Shown: in pieces, positions 16,567-25,657 of the stretch
How positions within the stretch are numbered: position 1 is the first letter of the stretch
How the letters are laid out: each line of letters begins with the position of its first letter
From: Marinobacter sp. HL-58
GTDB lineage: Bacteria > Pseudomonadota > Gammaproteobacteria > Pseudomonadales > Oleiphilaceae
DNA: 64,000 bases
Assembly (NCBI RefSeq): GCF_001314605.1
Contig: NZ_LIHP01000002.1
Coordinates: forward strand, 1-64,000
Direction: 5' to 3'
Made by a program: the position numbers and the translations under genes
The notes under the pieces: generated by a model
What the model saw: the letters and a program-made list of their open reading frames with translations, nothing else
What the model was told of the DNA's origin: nothing
Database searches by the model: none

Positions 16567-18336
16567 ATGGCATGGGAAGCCATTGTTACGCTGCTTACCC
16601 TGTTTACCGTCCTTGGCGCCCTGATTATTACCCGGGTGTCTGCGGACCTGGTGTTGATGGCGGCCCTGGCGTTTTTGCTGATTACGGGCATTCTGGGGCC
16701 GGCTGAGGCGTTGGCGGGGTTTGGCAACCCGGGTGTGATTACCATTGCGACGTTGTATGTGGTGGCTGCCGGCCTGAAGGAAACCGGCGCCGTGCAGTGG
16801 ATTGCCCGGTTGCTGCTGGGGCACCCGAAAACCGAAAAGGGCGCCCAGTTTCGGATGCTGGCGCCTACCGGTATTCTCAGCAGTTTCATGAACAATACCG
16901 CTGTTGTGGCCATGTTCATTCCCGCCATTCAGGACTGGGCCCAGCGCCTGGGGATTCCTGCCTCCCGTCTTCTTCTACCCCTGAGTTACGCTGCCATTCT
17001 GGGCGGCACCTGCACGCTCATTGGCACCAGCACCAACCTGGTGATTGATGGCATGCTGCAGGCGCGGCAGGGAGTTCATCTGGGGTTGTTTGAGCTGGCC
17101 TGGGTGGGTGTGCCCCTGTTGCTGGTGGGTGGGTGCTACCTGGTGCTGGTGTCTTCCCGTTTGCTGCCGGACAGAGGCGGCATGAAGGAGGAACTGGAGC
17201 AGGTTCGGGAATACGGGGTGGAGGTGGAAGTGGATGCCACCGGGCCCCTGGTGGGTAAGACGGTGGCCCAGGCCGGCTTGCGAGCGCTGAATTATGGCTA
17301 CCTGACGGAGATCGACCGGGGCGGCCGGCTGATTACAGCGGTAGAGCCGGACCGGATGTTGCAGCCCGGCGACAAGTTGTATTTTGTGGGAGCACCGGAG
17401 TGTGCCAGTGAATTGCGGCGGATCCAGGGCCTGAAACCGGCCCAGGCCAGCATCCAGAAGCTGGACCTGGCGAACCATCAGCGCTGCCTGGTGGAGGTGG
17501 TTCTGGGGCAGGAATTCCCGGCATTAGGCAAGACGGTGCGGGAAAGCCGCTTTCGTACCCGGTTCAACGCCGCGATTCTGTCGGTTTCCCGTGAAGGTAA
17601 CCGGGTGCCGGGCAAGCTGGGGGATATCACCTTCAAAATGGGGGACACCCTTTTGCTAGAGGCCAGCCACCAGTTTGTGGAGCAATACCGTTTCCGCCGG
17701 GATTTTCTGCTGGTCAGTGCGCTGAACGATTCCACGCCGCCGGATTTTCACAAGGCACCCCGGGCCCTTGGCATTCTGTTGTTGATGGTTCTGGCCAGTG
17801 CGTCGGGGTTGCTGCAGATTATTGAAGCGGCTTTTCTCGCGGCTGGCGGGATGATTGTGAGTGGTTGTATCACCGCCAGCCGTGCCCGCCGGAGCGTGGA
17901 TTTACCGGTGCTGGTGGTGATTGCGGCGTCTTTTGCCCTGGGCAATGCCATGACTGAGACCGGCGGGGCCGAGTGGGTGGCCGGCGGGCTGTTGGGGCTG
18001 TTCGGGCCGCTGACGCCTTGGCTGGCGTTGGCGCTGGTTTATATTCTCACGGCGGCCTTTACGGAGGTGATTACCAATAACGCGGCGGCGGTGCTGATGT
18101 TTCCCATTGCGTTGGCGGTATCCGAGCAACTGGGGATTAACTTCCTGCCTTTTGCGGTGGCGGTGATGTTTGCGGCGTCGGCTTCGTTTATTACCCCATT
18201 GGGCTACCAGACCAACCTGATGGTCTACGGGCCGGGGCGGTATCGGTTTATGGACTACGTGCGTCTGGGGTTCCCGCTCAGCCTGCTGGTGGGGTCAACG
18301 GCCATTGGCTTGATTCCCTTCGTCTGGGCTTTTTGA
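16567..18336 (+). CDS. SLC13/DASS-type anion permease with two RCK_C (TrkA-C) domains, probable sulfate transporter
   Basis: A 589-residue inner-membrane protein. The N-terminal transport half includes FMNNTAVVAMFIP and TGTSTNLVIDG. Two cytosolic RCK_C-like domains follow (about 210-300 and 300-385; VGKTVAQAGLRALNYG and LGKTVRESRFRTRFNAAIL). The C-terminal half has TEVITNNAAAVLMFPIA and FITPLGYQTNLMVYGPG. The paired N-T motifs are the sodium/anion sites of the family. Adjacency to cysC suggests sulfate as substrate. The ATG at 16567 is 6 nt after the cysC stop. Confidence 0.88.
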   Translation: MAWEAIVTLLTLFTVLGALIITRVSADLVLMAALAFLLITGILGPAEALAGFGNPGVITIATLYVVAAGLKETGAVQWIARLLLGHPKTEKGAQFRMLAPTGILSSFMNNTAVVAMFIPAIQDWAQRLGIPASRLLLPLSYAAILGGTCTLIGTSTNLVIDGMLQARQGVHLGLFELAWVGVPLLLVGGCYLVLVSSRLLPDRGGMKEELEQVREYGVEVEVDATGPLVGKTVAQAGLRALNYGYLTEIDRGGRLITAVEPDRMLQPGDKLYFVGAPECASELRRIQGLKPAQASIQKLDLANHQRCLVEVVLGQEFPALGKTVRESRFRTRFNAAILSVSREGNRVPGKLGDITFKMGDTLLLEASHQFVEQYRFRRDFLLVSALNDSTPPDFHKAPRALGILLLMVLASASGLLQIIEAAFLAAGGMIVSGCITASRARRSVDLPVLVVIAASFALGNAMTETGGAEWVAGGLLGLFGPLTPWLALALVYILTAAFTEVITNNAAAVLMFPIALAVSEQLGINFLPFAVAVMFAASASFITPLGYQTNLMVYGPGRYRFMDYVRLGFPLSLLVGSTAIGLIPFVWAF

Positions 18337-18346
18337 AGTTAACCTC

Positions 18347-18378
18347 GTAGGTCGGATTAGGCGAAGCCGTAATCCGAC
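18347..18378. repeat. REP unit
   Basis: GTAGGTCGGATTAG...CGTAATCCGAC, 10 bases after the permease stop and just before P copy 3. A degenerate REP-like stretch also lies near 18523-18553. Confidence 0.85.
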
Positions 18379-18385
18379 AACCGAA

Positions 18386-18500
18386 GCCTGATGGCTATAG
18401 GGCTGGCCCGGCGGCAGGGATACCTTTTCTTTGGAAAAAGAACTCGCTTCGCTCAGACACCTTTTTCTGGCAGAAAAGGTACCCCCACCCCCGGGCCGAT
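18386..18500. repeat. Palindromic element P, copy 3 (partly decayed arms)
   Basis: The conserved core with arms GGCGGCAGGGATACC and GGTACCCCCACCCCC, which no longer pair at four positions. The right flank (CCGATCGAACTTTTGAGG) matches the right flank of copy 1. It lies directly upstream of the AbiE-type pair. Confidence 0.88.
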
Positions 18501-18604
18501 CGAACTTTTGAGGGCATCTCCTGTAATTCGAATTAGGTCCATCGGGTCGTAATCCTATAATCATGCTGCGTGAAGGTTGTGGGGTACCCTGGGTGAGGTC
18601 GACG

Positions 18605-18648
18605 TTTTTACGCAGATAATCGACAAAATGGCGATTTTGTGTGTAAAA
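18605..18648 (+). promoter_or_regulatory. Candidate AbiEi operator/promoter with nested inverted repeats
   Basis: TTTTAC (18606-18611) pairs with GTAAAA (18643-18648), and inside these CAAAAT and ATTTTG (18624-18629, 18634-18639) pair around GGCG. The symmetrical block ends 7 nt before the antitoxin ATG. AbiEi-type antitoxins repress their own operon by binding inverted repeats, so this is the likely operator. Confidence 0.5.
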
Positions 18649-18655
18649 TTTACGC

Positions 18656-19297
18656 ATGAGAATCGAGCAGCAGCTTCAGCAGTTCAATAACATCCCTTTT
18701 AGCCGTTCTTCACTGTTGTCGGTACTTCATGACTATAGCCGTCCAAACGATAAGATAGCCAAGCTGGCTGGGGCGGGTGTGTTGGTACCACTGAAGAAGG
18801 GTATGTATGTGCTGGGGCCGGAGTGGCGCCGGTCACCTCTCAGCCTGCCGTTGATTGCGAACAACCTGTATGGGCCATCCTGCGTTTCGCTGGAGTGGGC
18901 ACTTGCGTGGCATGGTTTGATACCTGAGGGGGTTTTTGGCGTCACTTCGGTGACTTCACGCCGAGGAAAGCGTTACGAAACCCCGGTTGGGCAGTTTTCT
19001 TATCAGCATATCGATGAATCTTTGCTGTATGTGGGGGCAAAGCTTGAGAGGGTCGACGAGCGAGCCTACTGCCTGTTAGCGGGGCCTACCAAGGCACTGT
19101 GTGACAAAGTGCTGCTCACGAGAAACCTGCGTTTGTTTTCTGCGGCGGCTATGAGGGAGTTTCTGGAGGAGGATTTGCGTATCGACAAGGATAGTTTTGA
19201 GGATATTGATATGGATGTTATTAAGTTCTATGTAAAGGCTGGCCCAAAGACCGCGTTGTTGGAGCTATTGGCAGACGTGCTGGAGGATTGGTCATGA
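18656..19297 (+). CDS. AbiEi-like antitoxin/transcriptional regulator (type IV TA)
   Basis: A 213-residue protein with an N-terminal winged-helix region (FSRSSLLSVLHDY...KLAGAGVLVPLKKGMYVLG) and the AbiEi-type core YGPSCVSLEWALAWHGLIPEG, VTSVTSRRGKRYETPVGQFSY and GPTKALCDKVLL. The family represses its own promoter and antagonises the AbiEii nucleotidyltransferase without a stable complex. It overlaps the toxin gene by 4 nt. The GC content and the neighbouring P element suggest an acquired module. Confidence 0.85.
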   Translation: MRIEQQLQQFNNIPFSRSSLLSVLHDYSRPNDKIAKLAGAGVLVPLKKGMYVLGPEWRRSPLSLPLIANNLYGPSCVSLEWALAWHGLIPEGVFGVTSVTSRRGKRYETPVGQFSYQHIDESLLYVGAKLERVDERAYCLLAGPTKALCDKVLLTRNLRLFSAAAMREFLEEDLRIDKDSFEDIDMDVIKFYVKAGPKTALLELLADVLEDWS

Positions 19298-20121
19298 CGG
19301 TGGTTGACCAGATGCTGGCTCGCTATCCTGACGATGAGGCTTCACGGAATCTTGCGCTTCGCGAGGTGATGCAGGAAATTGCGCTGGCGGGCCTGTATCG
19401 CGGAGGTTTCTTTGACAAGGCGGCATTTTACGGGGGCACCTGCCTGCGAATTTTTTATGGATTGTCCAGGTTTTCCGAAGACCTAGATTTTTCACTGCTG
19501 AAGCCCGACTCCAGCTTTTCTCTCGAGCCCTATTTTCGGGCGATCCATGATGAATTTTCCGCTTTCGGTTTTGAAGTGACGTTGTCCGCCAAGAAAAAGA
19601 GCGTGCAGAGTGAAGTTGAGTCCGCTTTCCTGAAGAAAACCTCCAGCCTATACGACCTGAACATCACTGGGCGTAAAACCGTTAAAATCAAGTTGGAGGT
19701 TGACAAGGATCCTCCGCTGGGTTTTGCAACCGAGGAACGGCTGCTTATCCAGCCATACTCTTTCTACACAAAGTGCTTTGGCTTGTCAGACCTGTTCGCG
19801 GGTAAGATGCATGCGTTGCTGTTTCGGCAATGGAATAACCGCGTAAAGGGGCGAGACTGGTTCGATTTCGAGTGGTACGTTCGCCAGGGGGTTCCTCTCG
19901 GCCTGAAACATTTTGCCGAACGTGGTTTTCAAAGTGGCGACCTGGCTGACAGGAAACTATCAACCAGTGAGTTTCAGGACCTGTTGCATAAAAAAATTGA
20001 TTCTCTGAATGTTCGCTCGGCCCGTCAGGATGTAATTCGTTTCATTCCTGAACCGGCTGTAGTGGATATCTGGTCAAGGGATTACTTCCATCAGATTGCT
20101 GGCATGGTTCGGTTTGCTTGA
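19294..20121 (+). CDS. AbiEii-like nucleotidyltransferase toxin
   Basis: The 275-residue product carries the nucleotidyltransferase signature YGGTCLRIFYGLSRFSEDLDF (GS/GT then D-x-D) at about 46-66 and the downstream FAGKMHALLFRQWNNRVKGRDWFDFEWY. Type IV AbiEii/MenT-like toxins modify tRNA acceptor ends or otherwise use NTPs to halt growth, often giving phage exclusion. ATG 19294 overlaps the antitoxin stop; an upstream TTG at 19288 is less likely. All visible catalytic residues are intact. Confidence 0.87.
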   Translation: MTVVDQMLARYPDDEASRNLALREVMQEIALAGLYRGGFFDKAAFYGGTCLRIFYGLSRFSEDLDFSLLKPDSSFSLEPYFRAIHDEFSAFGFEVTLSAKKKSVQSEVESAFLKKTSSLYDLNITGRKTVKIKLEVDKDPPLGFATEERLLIQPYSFYTKCFGLSDLFAGKMHALLFRQWNNRVKGRDWFDFEWYVRQGVPLGLKHFAERGFQSGDLADRKLSTSEFQDLLHKKIDSLNVRSARQDVIRFIPEPAVVDIWSRDYFHQIAGMVRFA

Positions 20122-20157
20122 CCGAGAATAGTCTTTAAAAAAACAAGGAAGGTTTTG

Positions 20158-21636
20158 ATGATAGACATAAAACACCACGGAGCGGTGACAGGCGTAACCG
20201 GTTCCTGCCACGAACTGGTTGTTGGCAGCTCCGGAATTCTGATTGATTGCGGCCTTTTCCAGGGCGAGGAAGCCGGCAACGGCGCAGGCGCCTCGGATAT
20301 TGCCATTGATTTTCCCATCAGTCACATCCGTGCGCTGGTGGTCACCCATGTGCACATTGACCATGTGGGCCGGATTCCCTATCTGCTTGCGGCCGGTTTT
20401 GAGGGGCCAATTATCTGTTCGGAGCCTTCGGCGATCATGTTACCGGAGATTCTTGAGGATGCCCTGAAGATTGGCTTCACCCGGGACCGGGCGCTGATTG
20501 AGCGGGTGCTGGGGCTTATCCGGTCCCGCCTTGTGCCGGTGCCTTATGGGCAGTGGCATTCGGTCTTCGGTGGAGACGGTGACGGGGAGGGGGCGTCGCT
20601 TTCCGTGCGGTTGCAGAGGGCAGGGCACATTCTGGGGTCGGCCTATGTGGAATGCGAGGCGGAGTGCGACGGAGAGTTGGAAAGGATTGTGTTCAGCGGG
20701 GATCTGGGCGCGCCCCATGCACCGCTGTTGCCGGAACCCCGGCCACCGGAGCGTGCGGACCGGCTGGTGATCGAGAGTACCTACGGCGACAAGGACCATG
20801 AGAGCCGGGAGGACCGGCGTTACCGCCTGAAGACGGTTTTGGAGCATGCGCTTGCCGATGGCGGGACGGTGTTGGTGCCGGCGTTCAGTATCGGGCGGAC
20901 GCAGGAGTTGTTGTATGAGATTGAGGGGTTGATTGCGGAGTTTGGGAGTTCGGCGGTGTCGGATTACGCACCGCGGGGCGATGCTAATCCGACCTACGTA
21001 GGTCGGATTAGGCAAAGCCGTAATCCGACAAACAAGCTAACCTGGAACTCCCTGGAAATCGTTGTCGACTCACCACTGGCTGCCACGTTCACCCGCATCT
21101 ACCGTGATCTGAAACCCTTCTGGGATGCAGAAGCCAAGGAACTGGTCAGGCAGGGTCGGCATCCCTTGTCTTTTGAGCAGCTCACCGTCATCAACAGCCA
21201 CGAAGATCACCTAAACGCTGTGGACTACCTGGCCGGATCCCACCGCCCCTGTGTGGTGTTGGCCGGTTCTGGTATGTGCGCCGGCGGCCGGGTGGTGAAT
21301 TATCTGAAGGCGATGCTGGCGGATGAGCGCAATGATGTTCTATTTGTCGGCTACCAGGCCAAAGGCACCCCCGGGCGAGATATTCTGACGTACGGGCCCC
21401 GTGGTGGCTGGGTGGAACTGGATGGCGAGCGTTACGATATCCGCGCCCGGATTCATCAGGTGGGTGGCTACTCAGCCCACGCGGGGCAATCGGACCTGGT
21501 GCGATTTGTTACTGGTATCGAGCCGGCCCCTTCGGAAATCCGGATTGTGCACGGGGATGCAGCCGCAAAAGAATCACTGAAATCCCAATTTCATTCTGTT
21601 GGCCTTACGGGGATAATGATTCCCGATCTGGCCTGA
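20158..21636 (+). CDS. Metallo-beta-lactamase/beta-CASP nuclease, with REP-encoded insertion
   Basis: About 492 residues. Metal motifs are [14 protein letters not shown] (HxHxDH), the His in [11 protein letters not shown], and FSGDLGAP. The beta-CASP part has [56 protein letters not shown] and [12 protein letters not shown]. Such proteins are RNA endo/exonucleases of the CPSF73/RNase J superfamily. A 72-nt double REP at 20958-21029 sits in frame between the [13 protein letters not shown] helix and [13 protein letters not shown], adding 24 residues without breaking the frame. ATG 20158 is preferred over TTG 20155. An AAGGAAGG ribosome site precedes it. Confidence 0.87.
   Translation: MIDIKHHGAVTGVTGSCHELVVGSSGILIDCGLFQGEEAGNGAGASDIAIDFPISHIRALVVTHVHIDHVGRIPYLLAAGFEGPIICSEPSAIMLPEILEDALKIGFTRDRALIERVLGLIRSRLVPVPYGQWHSVFGGDGDGEGASLSVRLQRAGHILGSAYVECEAECDGELERIVFSGDLGAPHAPLLPEPRPPERADRLVIESTYGDKDHESREDRRYRLKTVLEHALADGGTVLVPAFSIGRTQELLYEIEGLIAEFGSSAVSDYAPRGDANPTYVGRIRQSRNPTNKLTWNSLEIVVDSPLAATFTRIYRDLKPFWDAEAKELVRQGRHPLSFEQLTVINSHEDHLNAVDYLAGSHRPCVVLAGSGMCAGGRVVNYLKAMLADERNDVLFVGYQAKGTPGRDILTYGPRGGWVELDGERYDIRARIHQVGGYSAHAGQSDLVRFVTGIEPAPSEIRIVHGDAAAKESLKSQFHSVGLTGIMIPDLA
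20958..21029. repeat. Double REP (inverted pair) inside a coding sequence
   Basis: Two REP units in opposite orientation joined by CTACGTAG (36 + 8 + 28 = 72 nt, a multiple of three). They translate in frame within the beta-CASP nuclease and encode [19 protein letters not shown] and SRNPT. Confidence 0.9.
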
Positions 21637-21670
21637 AACCGCTTATGTTTTGTCAAAGGATTATTGGACC

Positions 21671-22933
21671 ATGAAGAAAATCGCCGTAGTCGGCCTTGGA
21701 TATGTCGGCCTGCCCCTGGCGGCAGCGTTTGGGGAAAAGCGCGAGATTGTCGGCTTCGATATTAATAAAAAGCGGATTGCTGAGTTAAAAGACGGGGTGG
21801 ACTTTACCCGTGAGGTTTCCAGGGAGGAGCTGGCCGCTTCAAAGGGGTTGTCATTTACAGATTCCCTGGAGGGCATTCGCGATTGCCAGATTTATATTGT
21901 GACAGTGCCCACGCCGATTGATGAATTCAAATCACCGGATTTAACACCGCTGGTTAAAGCCAGTGAGAGTGTGGGGCAGGTGCTCAAGCGTGGTGATATT
22001 GTTATTTATGAGTCCACGGTGTATCCCGGTGCCACGGAAGAAGTATGTGTGCCCATACTTGAAAAGGTATCCGGCCTTGTGTTCAACAAGGATTTCCATG
22101 CCGGTTACAGCCCGGAGCGGATTAATCCGGGTGATAAGGAGCACCGGGTAACGTCTATCAAAAAGGTTACGTCGGGTTCGACGCCGGACATTGCCACAGA
22201 AGTGGATGAACTTTATGCCAGTGTTATTACCGCCGGCACTCATAAAGCAAGTTCTATCAAAGTGGCAGAAGCGGCCAAGGTGATTGAAAACACCCAGCGT
22301 GATCTGAATATTGCGTTGATGAATGAGTTGTCGATGATCTTTTCGAAACTCAAGATTGATACCCACGAAGTCATTGCTGCCGCCGCCACCAAGTGGAACT
22401 TTCTGCCCTTCAAACCCGGGCTGGTTGGCGGGCACTGTATTGGTGTGGACCCGTATTACCTGACCCACAAGGCCCAGGCTATTGGTTATCATCCGGAAAT
22501 TATCCTGGCTGGCCGCCGCGTCAATGACAATATGGGCCCTTATGCCGCTTCTGAGCTGGTGAAAGCGATGATCAAGGCGGGGCATACGGTGGCCAATGCC
22601 CGCGTGCTGATTATGGGCTTTACGTTTAAAGAAAATTGTCCTGATTTGCGTAATACCCGCGTTATTGATGTGGTTAAAGAGTTGGCTGAATTCGGTTGCA
22701 AGGTTGATGTAACGGATTGTTGGGCGGATGCTGATGAAGCTGAACATGAATATGGTATTTCATTGCATCAGAACCCTGAGAAGGCCCAATATGATGCCGT
22801 ATTGCTGGCGGTGCCGCACCGTGAATATGCCGCGCGTTCTTCCGGCGAATTGCGTGAATATCTGAAAGACAATGGTGTATTGTTTGATCTGAAAGGGGTG
22901 TTGCCATTGGGTGAGGCAGATTTGCGATTATAA
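21671..22933 (+). CDS. UDP-N-acetylhexosamine 6-dehydrogenase (WbpO/TviB-like)
   Basis: The 420-residue product has the Rossmann start [58 protein letters not shown], the catalytic [17 protein letters not shown] with Cys, and the C-terminal [16 protein letters not shown]. It oxidises UDP-GlcNAc or UDP-GalNAc twice to the uronic acid. The [10 protein letters not shown] and [10 protein letters not shown] forms fit the TviB/WbpO branch. ATG 21671 gives the conserved start; upstream frame is run-on. It probably supplies HexNAcA for the O-antigen or capsule although it is 6 kb from that locus. Confidence 0.9.
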   Translation: MKKIAVVGLGYVGLPLAAAFGEKREIVGFDINKKRIAELKDGVDFTREVSREELAASKGLSFTDSLEGIRDCQIYIVTVPTPIDEFKSPDLTPLVKASESVGQVLKRGDIVIYESTVYPGATEEVCVPILEKVSGLVFNKDFHAGYSPERINPGDKEHRVTSIKKVTSGSTPDIATEVDELYASVITAGTHKASSIKVAEAAKVIENTQRDLNIALMNELSMIFSKLKIDTHEVIAAAATKWNFLPFKPGLVGGHCIGVDPYYLTHKAQAIGYHPEIILAGRRVNDNMGPYAASELVKAMIKAGHTVANARVLIMGFTFKENCPDLRNTRVIDVVKELAEFGCKVDVTDCWADADEAEHEYGISLHQNPEKAQYDAVLLAVPHREYAARSSGELREYLKDNGVLFDLKGVLPLGEADLRL

Positions 22934-22955
22934 ATCTGGCTGCTCTTTAAATAAG

Positions 22956-22984
22956 AAAAACCAGCTCTCGGGCTGGTTTTTTTC
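22956..22984 (+). terminator. Rho-independent terminator after the UDP-sugar dehydrogenase
   Basis: AACCAGCTCTCGGGCTGGTT: a short CCAGC/GCTGG stem with a small loop followed by a run of T. Confidence 0.85.
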
Positions 22985-23097
22985 TGGATGAATGTTTTGT
23001 AAATGAATTATTTTGCCATGTTTGCATTTATCCATTATTATCGGTTTTGACTTTTCGGTCATTTTATTTGCAGTGAATTAAATAAGGGTTCATATCC

Positions 23098-23466
23098 ATG
23101 GCAAAGATTAACGATTACTACCAGAAAAAACAGCTTATGGAAAAGCTCTCTGAAGAACTGGCAAAGCTGGAGCAGGACCAGGCACTGAAGAGCGAACTGG
23201 AGTTTGAAAACAAGGTTCGCGATCTGATGAAGCAATATGACAAGTCGCCGAAAGACGTTCTTCAGATTCTGGGTGCGATCGATCCGTCCATTGGCGGCGC
23301 CAAGGCTGATACGGCTACCGGCAGCCGTCCCAAGCGCCCCATGAAAACCTACAAGAACCCTCACACCGGTGAAGTAGTCAAGACCCGTGGTGGTAACCAC
23401 AAGGTTCTGAATGAGTGGCGGAAGAAGCATGGGAAGGAAACTGTGCAGGGGTGGCAGCAGGATTGA
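23098..23466 (+). CDS. MvaT/MvaU-type H-NS family xenogeneic silencer
   Basis: A 122-residue protein. The N-terminal coiled coil (residues 1-60, EKLSEELAKLEQDQALKSELEFENKVRDLM) gives oligomerisation. The C-terminal DNA-binding segment KTYKNPHTGEVVKTRGGNHKVLNEWR has the MvaT hallmark GGNHK-x-LxxW. MvaT proteins bind AT-rich DNA and silence acquired genes. The AT-rich polysaccharide locus next to it is the kind of DNA it would bind. Its own leader (22985-23097) is strongly AT-rich, consistent with autoregulation. Confidence 0.92.
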   Translation: MAKINDYYQKKQLMEKLSEELAKLEQDQALKSELEFENKVRDLMKQYDKSPKDVLQILGAIDPSIGGAKADTATGSRPKRPMKTYKNPHTGEVVKTRGGNHKVLNEWRKKHGKETVQGWQQD

Positions 23467-23497
23467 TTGGTTGATTGATGTAAGAAGATAGCCCGTT

Positions 23498-23537
23498 GTC
23501 GGATTACGCACCGCAGGGCGGTGCTAATCCGACCTAC
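23498..23537. repeat. REP unit overlapping the diguanylate cyclase stop codon
   Basis: GTCGGATTACGC...GCTAATCCGACCTAC. On the minus strand, AGTAGGTCGGATTAG supplies Ser-Arg-Ser-Asp and the TAG (23524-23526) of the upstream minus-strand gene. Confidence 0.88.
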
Positions 23538-24489
23538 TGTATACCACCACTCGATTTCTCCCTCCTTCCTTCGCCGCATACAACGCCTCATCCGCCTGCT
23601 GCAACCACTGCATGTGATTCTCCGGTTCGTCGGTTAGTGGTGCTATACCGATGCTGACAGTGTATTGGATCGAGGCTGCTGTGGTTTGTACGGTGCTGTT
23701 CTGGATGGTTTCGCGGATGCGTTCGCAGATGATGCGGGCGCCTTCGGCATCGGTTTCCGGCAGGATGATGCCGAATTCCTCGCCGCCATAGCGGCCGGGG
23801 CTGTCGGACTGGCGGAGGCTGTCTTTCATGACTTTCGCGGTGTATTTGATGACTTCGTCGCCGGCCAGATGGCCGTAGGTGTCGTTCACCGATTTGAAGT
23901 GGTCAATGTCGAACATCACCAGGCAGGTGGGGTTGCCATAACGACGGTAGCGTTCGAACTCGGCGTCGATGAGGTTTTCCCAGGTGCCGCGGTTGAGCAG
24001 GCCGGTGAGGCGGTCGGTCATGCTTAGTTTTGCAAGCTGCTCATTGGCTTTTTCCAGTGCTCGTTTGCTGGTGGCAATGTCGGTGACGTCGTAGATCATC
24101 AGGCAGATTTTCTCCACCTGGCCTGTCGGGCCCGAGAGCGGGCTGATGGTGAGGTTCTGGAACATATAGTCTTCGGTGCCGGTGATTGGCCGGGTGTTGC
24201 GGAAGCGGAACAGGTAAGGGCGTTGCTCCCAGGAGGTGAAGGCCCGCGTGTTCAATGTGGCAACGGAATCCACTTTGCGGGTCAGCCAGGCCTTGGGGAT
24301 GTCCGGAAATACGTCGAACAGCAGCTGATCACGGATTCTGCTGGCGGTGATGCCGCTGTGATGTTCCATAAACCCGTTCCAGGCCTGCACGCGGAAATCC
24401 AGGCCCAGCACAACAAGGCCCACTTCGACGGATTCGAGCATGTCCACCAGCCAGTGGAAGGTGCTTGCTTCTATCTCTTTCATTGCCAT
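23524..24489 (-). CDS. PAS-GGDEF diguanylate cyclase
   Basis: The 321-residue product has a PAS-like sensor (about 10-130; VEVGLVVLGLDFRVQAWNGFMEHHSGI), a linker helix (ALEKANEQLAKLSMTDRLTGLLNR) and a GGDEF domain with the active-site GGEEF. An RQSD placed five residues before it matches the inhibitory I-site RxxD. It should make cyclic di-GMP and be product inhibited. ATG 24489 lies 3 bases beyond the stop of the upstream CheY-CheC gene. The C-terminus SRSD is encoded by a REP. Confidence 0.93.
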   Translation of the reverse strand: MAMKEIEASTFHWLVDMLESVEVGLVVLGLDFRVQAWNGFMEHHSGITASRIRDQLLFDVFPDIPKAWLTRKVDSVATLNTRAFTSWEQRPYLFRFRNTRPITGTEDYMFQNLTISPLSGPTGQVEKICLMIYDVTDIATSKRALEKANEQLAKLSMTDRLTGLLNRGTWENLIDAEFERYRRYGNPTCLVMFDIDHFKSVNDTYGHLAGDEVIKYTAKVMKDSLRQSDSPGRYGGEEFGIILPETDAEGARIICERIRETIQNSTVQTTAASIQYTVSIGIAPLTDEPENHMQWLQQADEALYAAKEGGRNRVVVYSRSD

Positions 24490-24491
24490 GG

Positions 24492-25508
24492 TCAATCCAC
24501 CAGGTACTGCAGTCGTTGTTCAAGGAAGGGTACTGAGTCTTCCGTAAGCAGTACCAGCATGTCGCAACTGATATCCCTGTCTTCCAGCTCGTAGCTGATC
24601 TCAATGCACAGCAGCTTTTCCTGGTGCCGGCTGTGGTGTTCCAGCAGATCCCCGATATGCCGGTGCCGGCCCAGAACCGTAGGGTGGCCCAGGCCGAGCT
24701 TGAGGTCCAGCTGGTCGCCAATGCCTTTAAGGAAGGCGCCGAACAGGATGCTGGACATATCCATCAGTACCTCCACTTCCAGGCTTTCTGTATCCATGTC
24801 GTCGTATTGCAGCAGTTCGGCCATGTCGCTGACGCTGGCATCGGCAAACAGTAACAGCGCCTCACCGGCAATGCCGGAACCGGTAAACCCCTGGCAAACC
24901 GCGGAGTAGTTGCTGTCGTCTTCGGCGGCGGAGATGGCCATGCTGAGTTCGGACCGGGCGATCATCTCCACCCGGGGTATGGGCTGTCTCACGAAAACCT
25001 TGAGCAGCCTTGCCAGCAGGTCTGAAGAGCGGCCCATGGCCACGTTGGCAACTTCCTGCAGATAGTCGTTCAGGCATATGGGCGTTTCATCCGTGGGGGA
25101 TGTTTCTTCAGGTTTGCCAGTTTCCGCAGCCAGGTCTTCCGCCCGCAGGAAGCCATAGTCCTGCAGCAATTTGATCACCAGGTTGGTGTCTGTGGGTTTT
25201 TTGATGAAGTCGATGGCACCGAGTTTTCGCACCCGGGCCCTTGCTTCCGGCTGAATGTCGCCGGAGACAACAATGGTCAGCACTGGCAAGTCTTCTTTCC
25301 GGATGGCTTCCAGTACCTGGTAGCCGTCCATTTCCGGCATGTTGAGATCCAGGAACATCAGTTCCGCTGCACCGGCCCGGAGTTGTTCCAGGGCGTCGCG
25401 GCCATCGATGGCGAAGGTGACCCTGGCATTCCAGTTTTCGGGTAATGCCCGGGCCATCTGTTTTCGGGCGAGGGAGGAGTCGTCACAGATCAGAACGCGG
25501 GCGGCCAT
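24492..25508 (-). CDS. Response regulator: CheY-like receiver fused to CheC-like domain
   Basis: A 338-residue protein. The receiver domain (1-125) has ICDDSS, the phosphoacceptor in MFLDLNMPEMDG, and KKP. After an acidic linker, a CheC/CheX-like region follows (about 150-338; LQEVANVAMGRSSDLLARLL, ANDMSSIL-type text VEVLMDMSSILFGAFLKGIGDQL), the fold of CheY-P phosphatases. It is probably a self-limiting or CheY-directed phosphatase regulator. It is co-transcribed with the diguanylate cyclase and may tune it. No chemotaxis core genes are nearby. Confidence 0.88.
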   Translation of the reverse strand: MAARVLICDDSSLARKQMARALPENWNARVTFAIDGRDALEQLRAGAAELMFLDLNMPEMDGYQVLEAIRKEDLPVLTIVVSGDIQPEARARVRKLGAIDFIKKPTDTNLVIKLLQDYGFLRAEDLAAETGKPEETSPTDETPICLNDYLQEVANVAMGRSSDLLARLLKVFVRQPIPRVEMIARSELSMAISAAEDDSNYSAVCQGFTGSGIAGEALLLFADASVSDMAELLQYDDMDTESLEVEVLMDMSSILFGAFLKGIGDQLDLKLGLGHPTVLGRHRHIGDLLEHHSRHQEKLLCIEISYELEDRDISCDMLVLLTEDSVPFLEQRLQYLVD

Positions 25509-25657
25509 GGAGGCTCCGTTTTGTTATTTTTTTTCAGTATATAGCAGTGACAGCCGTCAATTCTATTCCCTGTGAACTATCTCACTCTATTGGCCCGGGC
25601 GCCTGGGATATAGTGTTTCTGCGGTCATAATAAGAATGTTTTCAGAGACACAACACT

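Noticed and set aside
15044..23537. Prophage or integrative element with integrase
   Set aside because: Accessory genes are present but there is no integrase, structural phage gene or clear att duplication.
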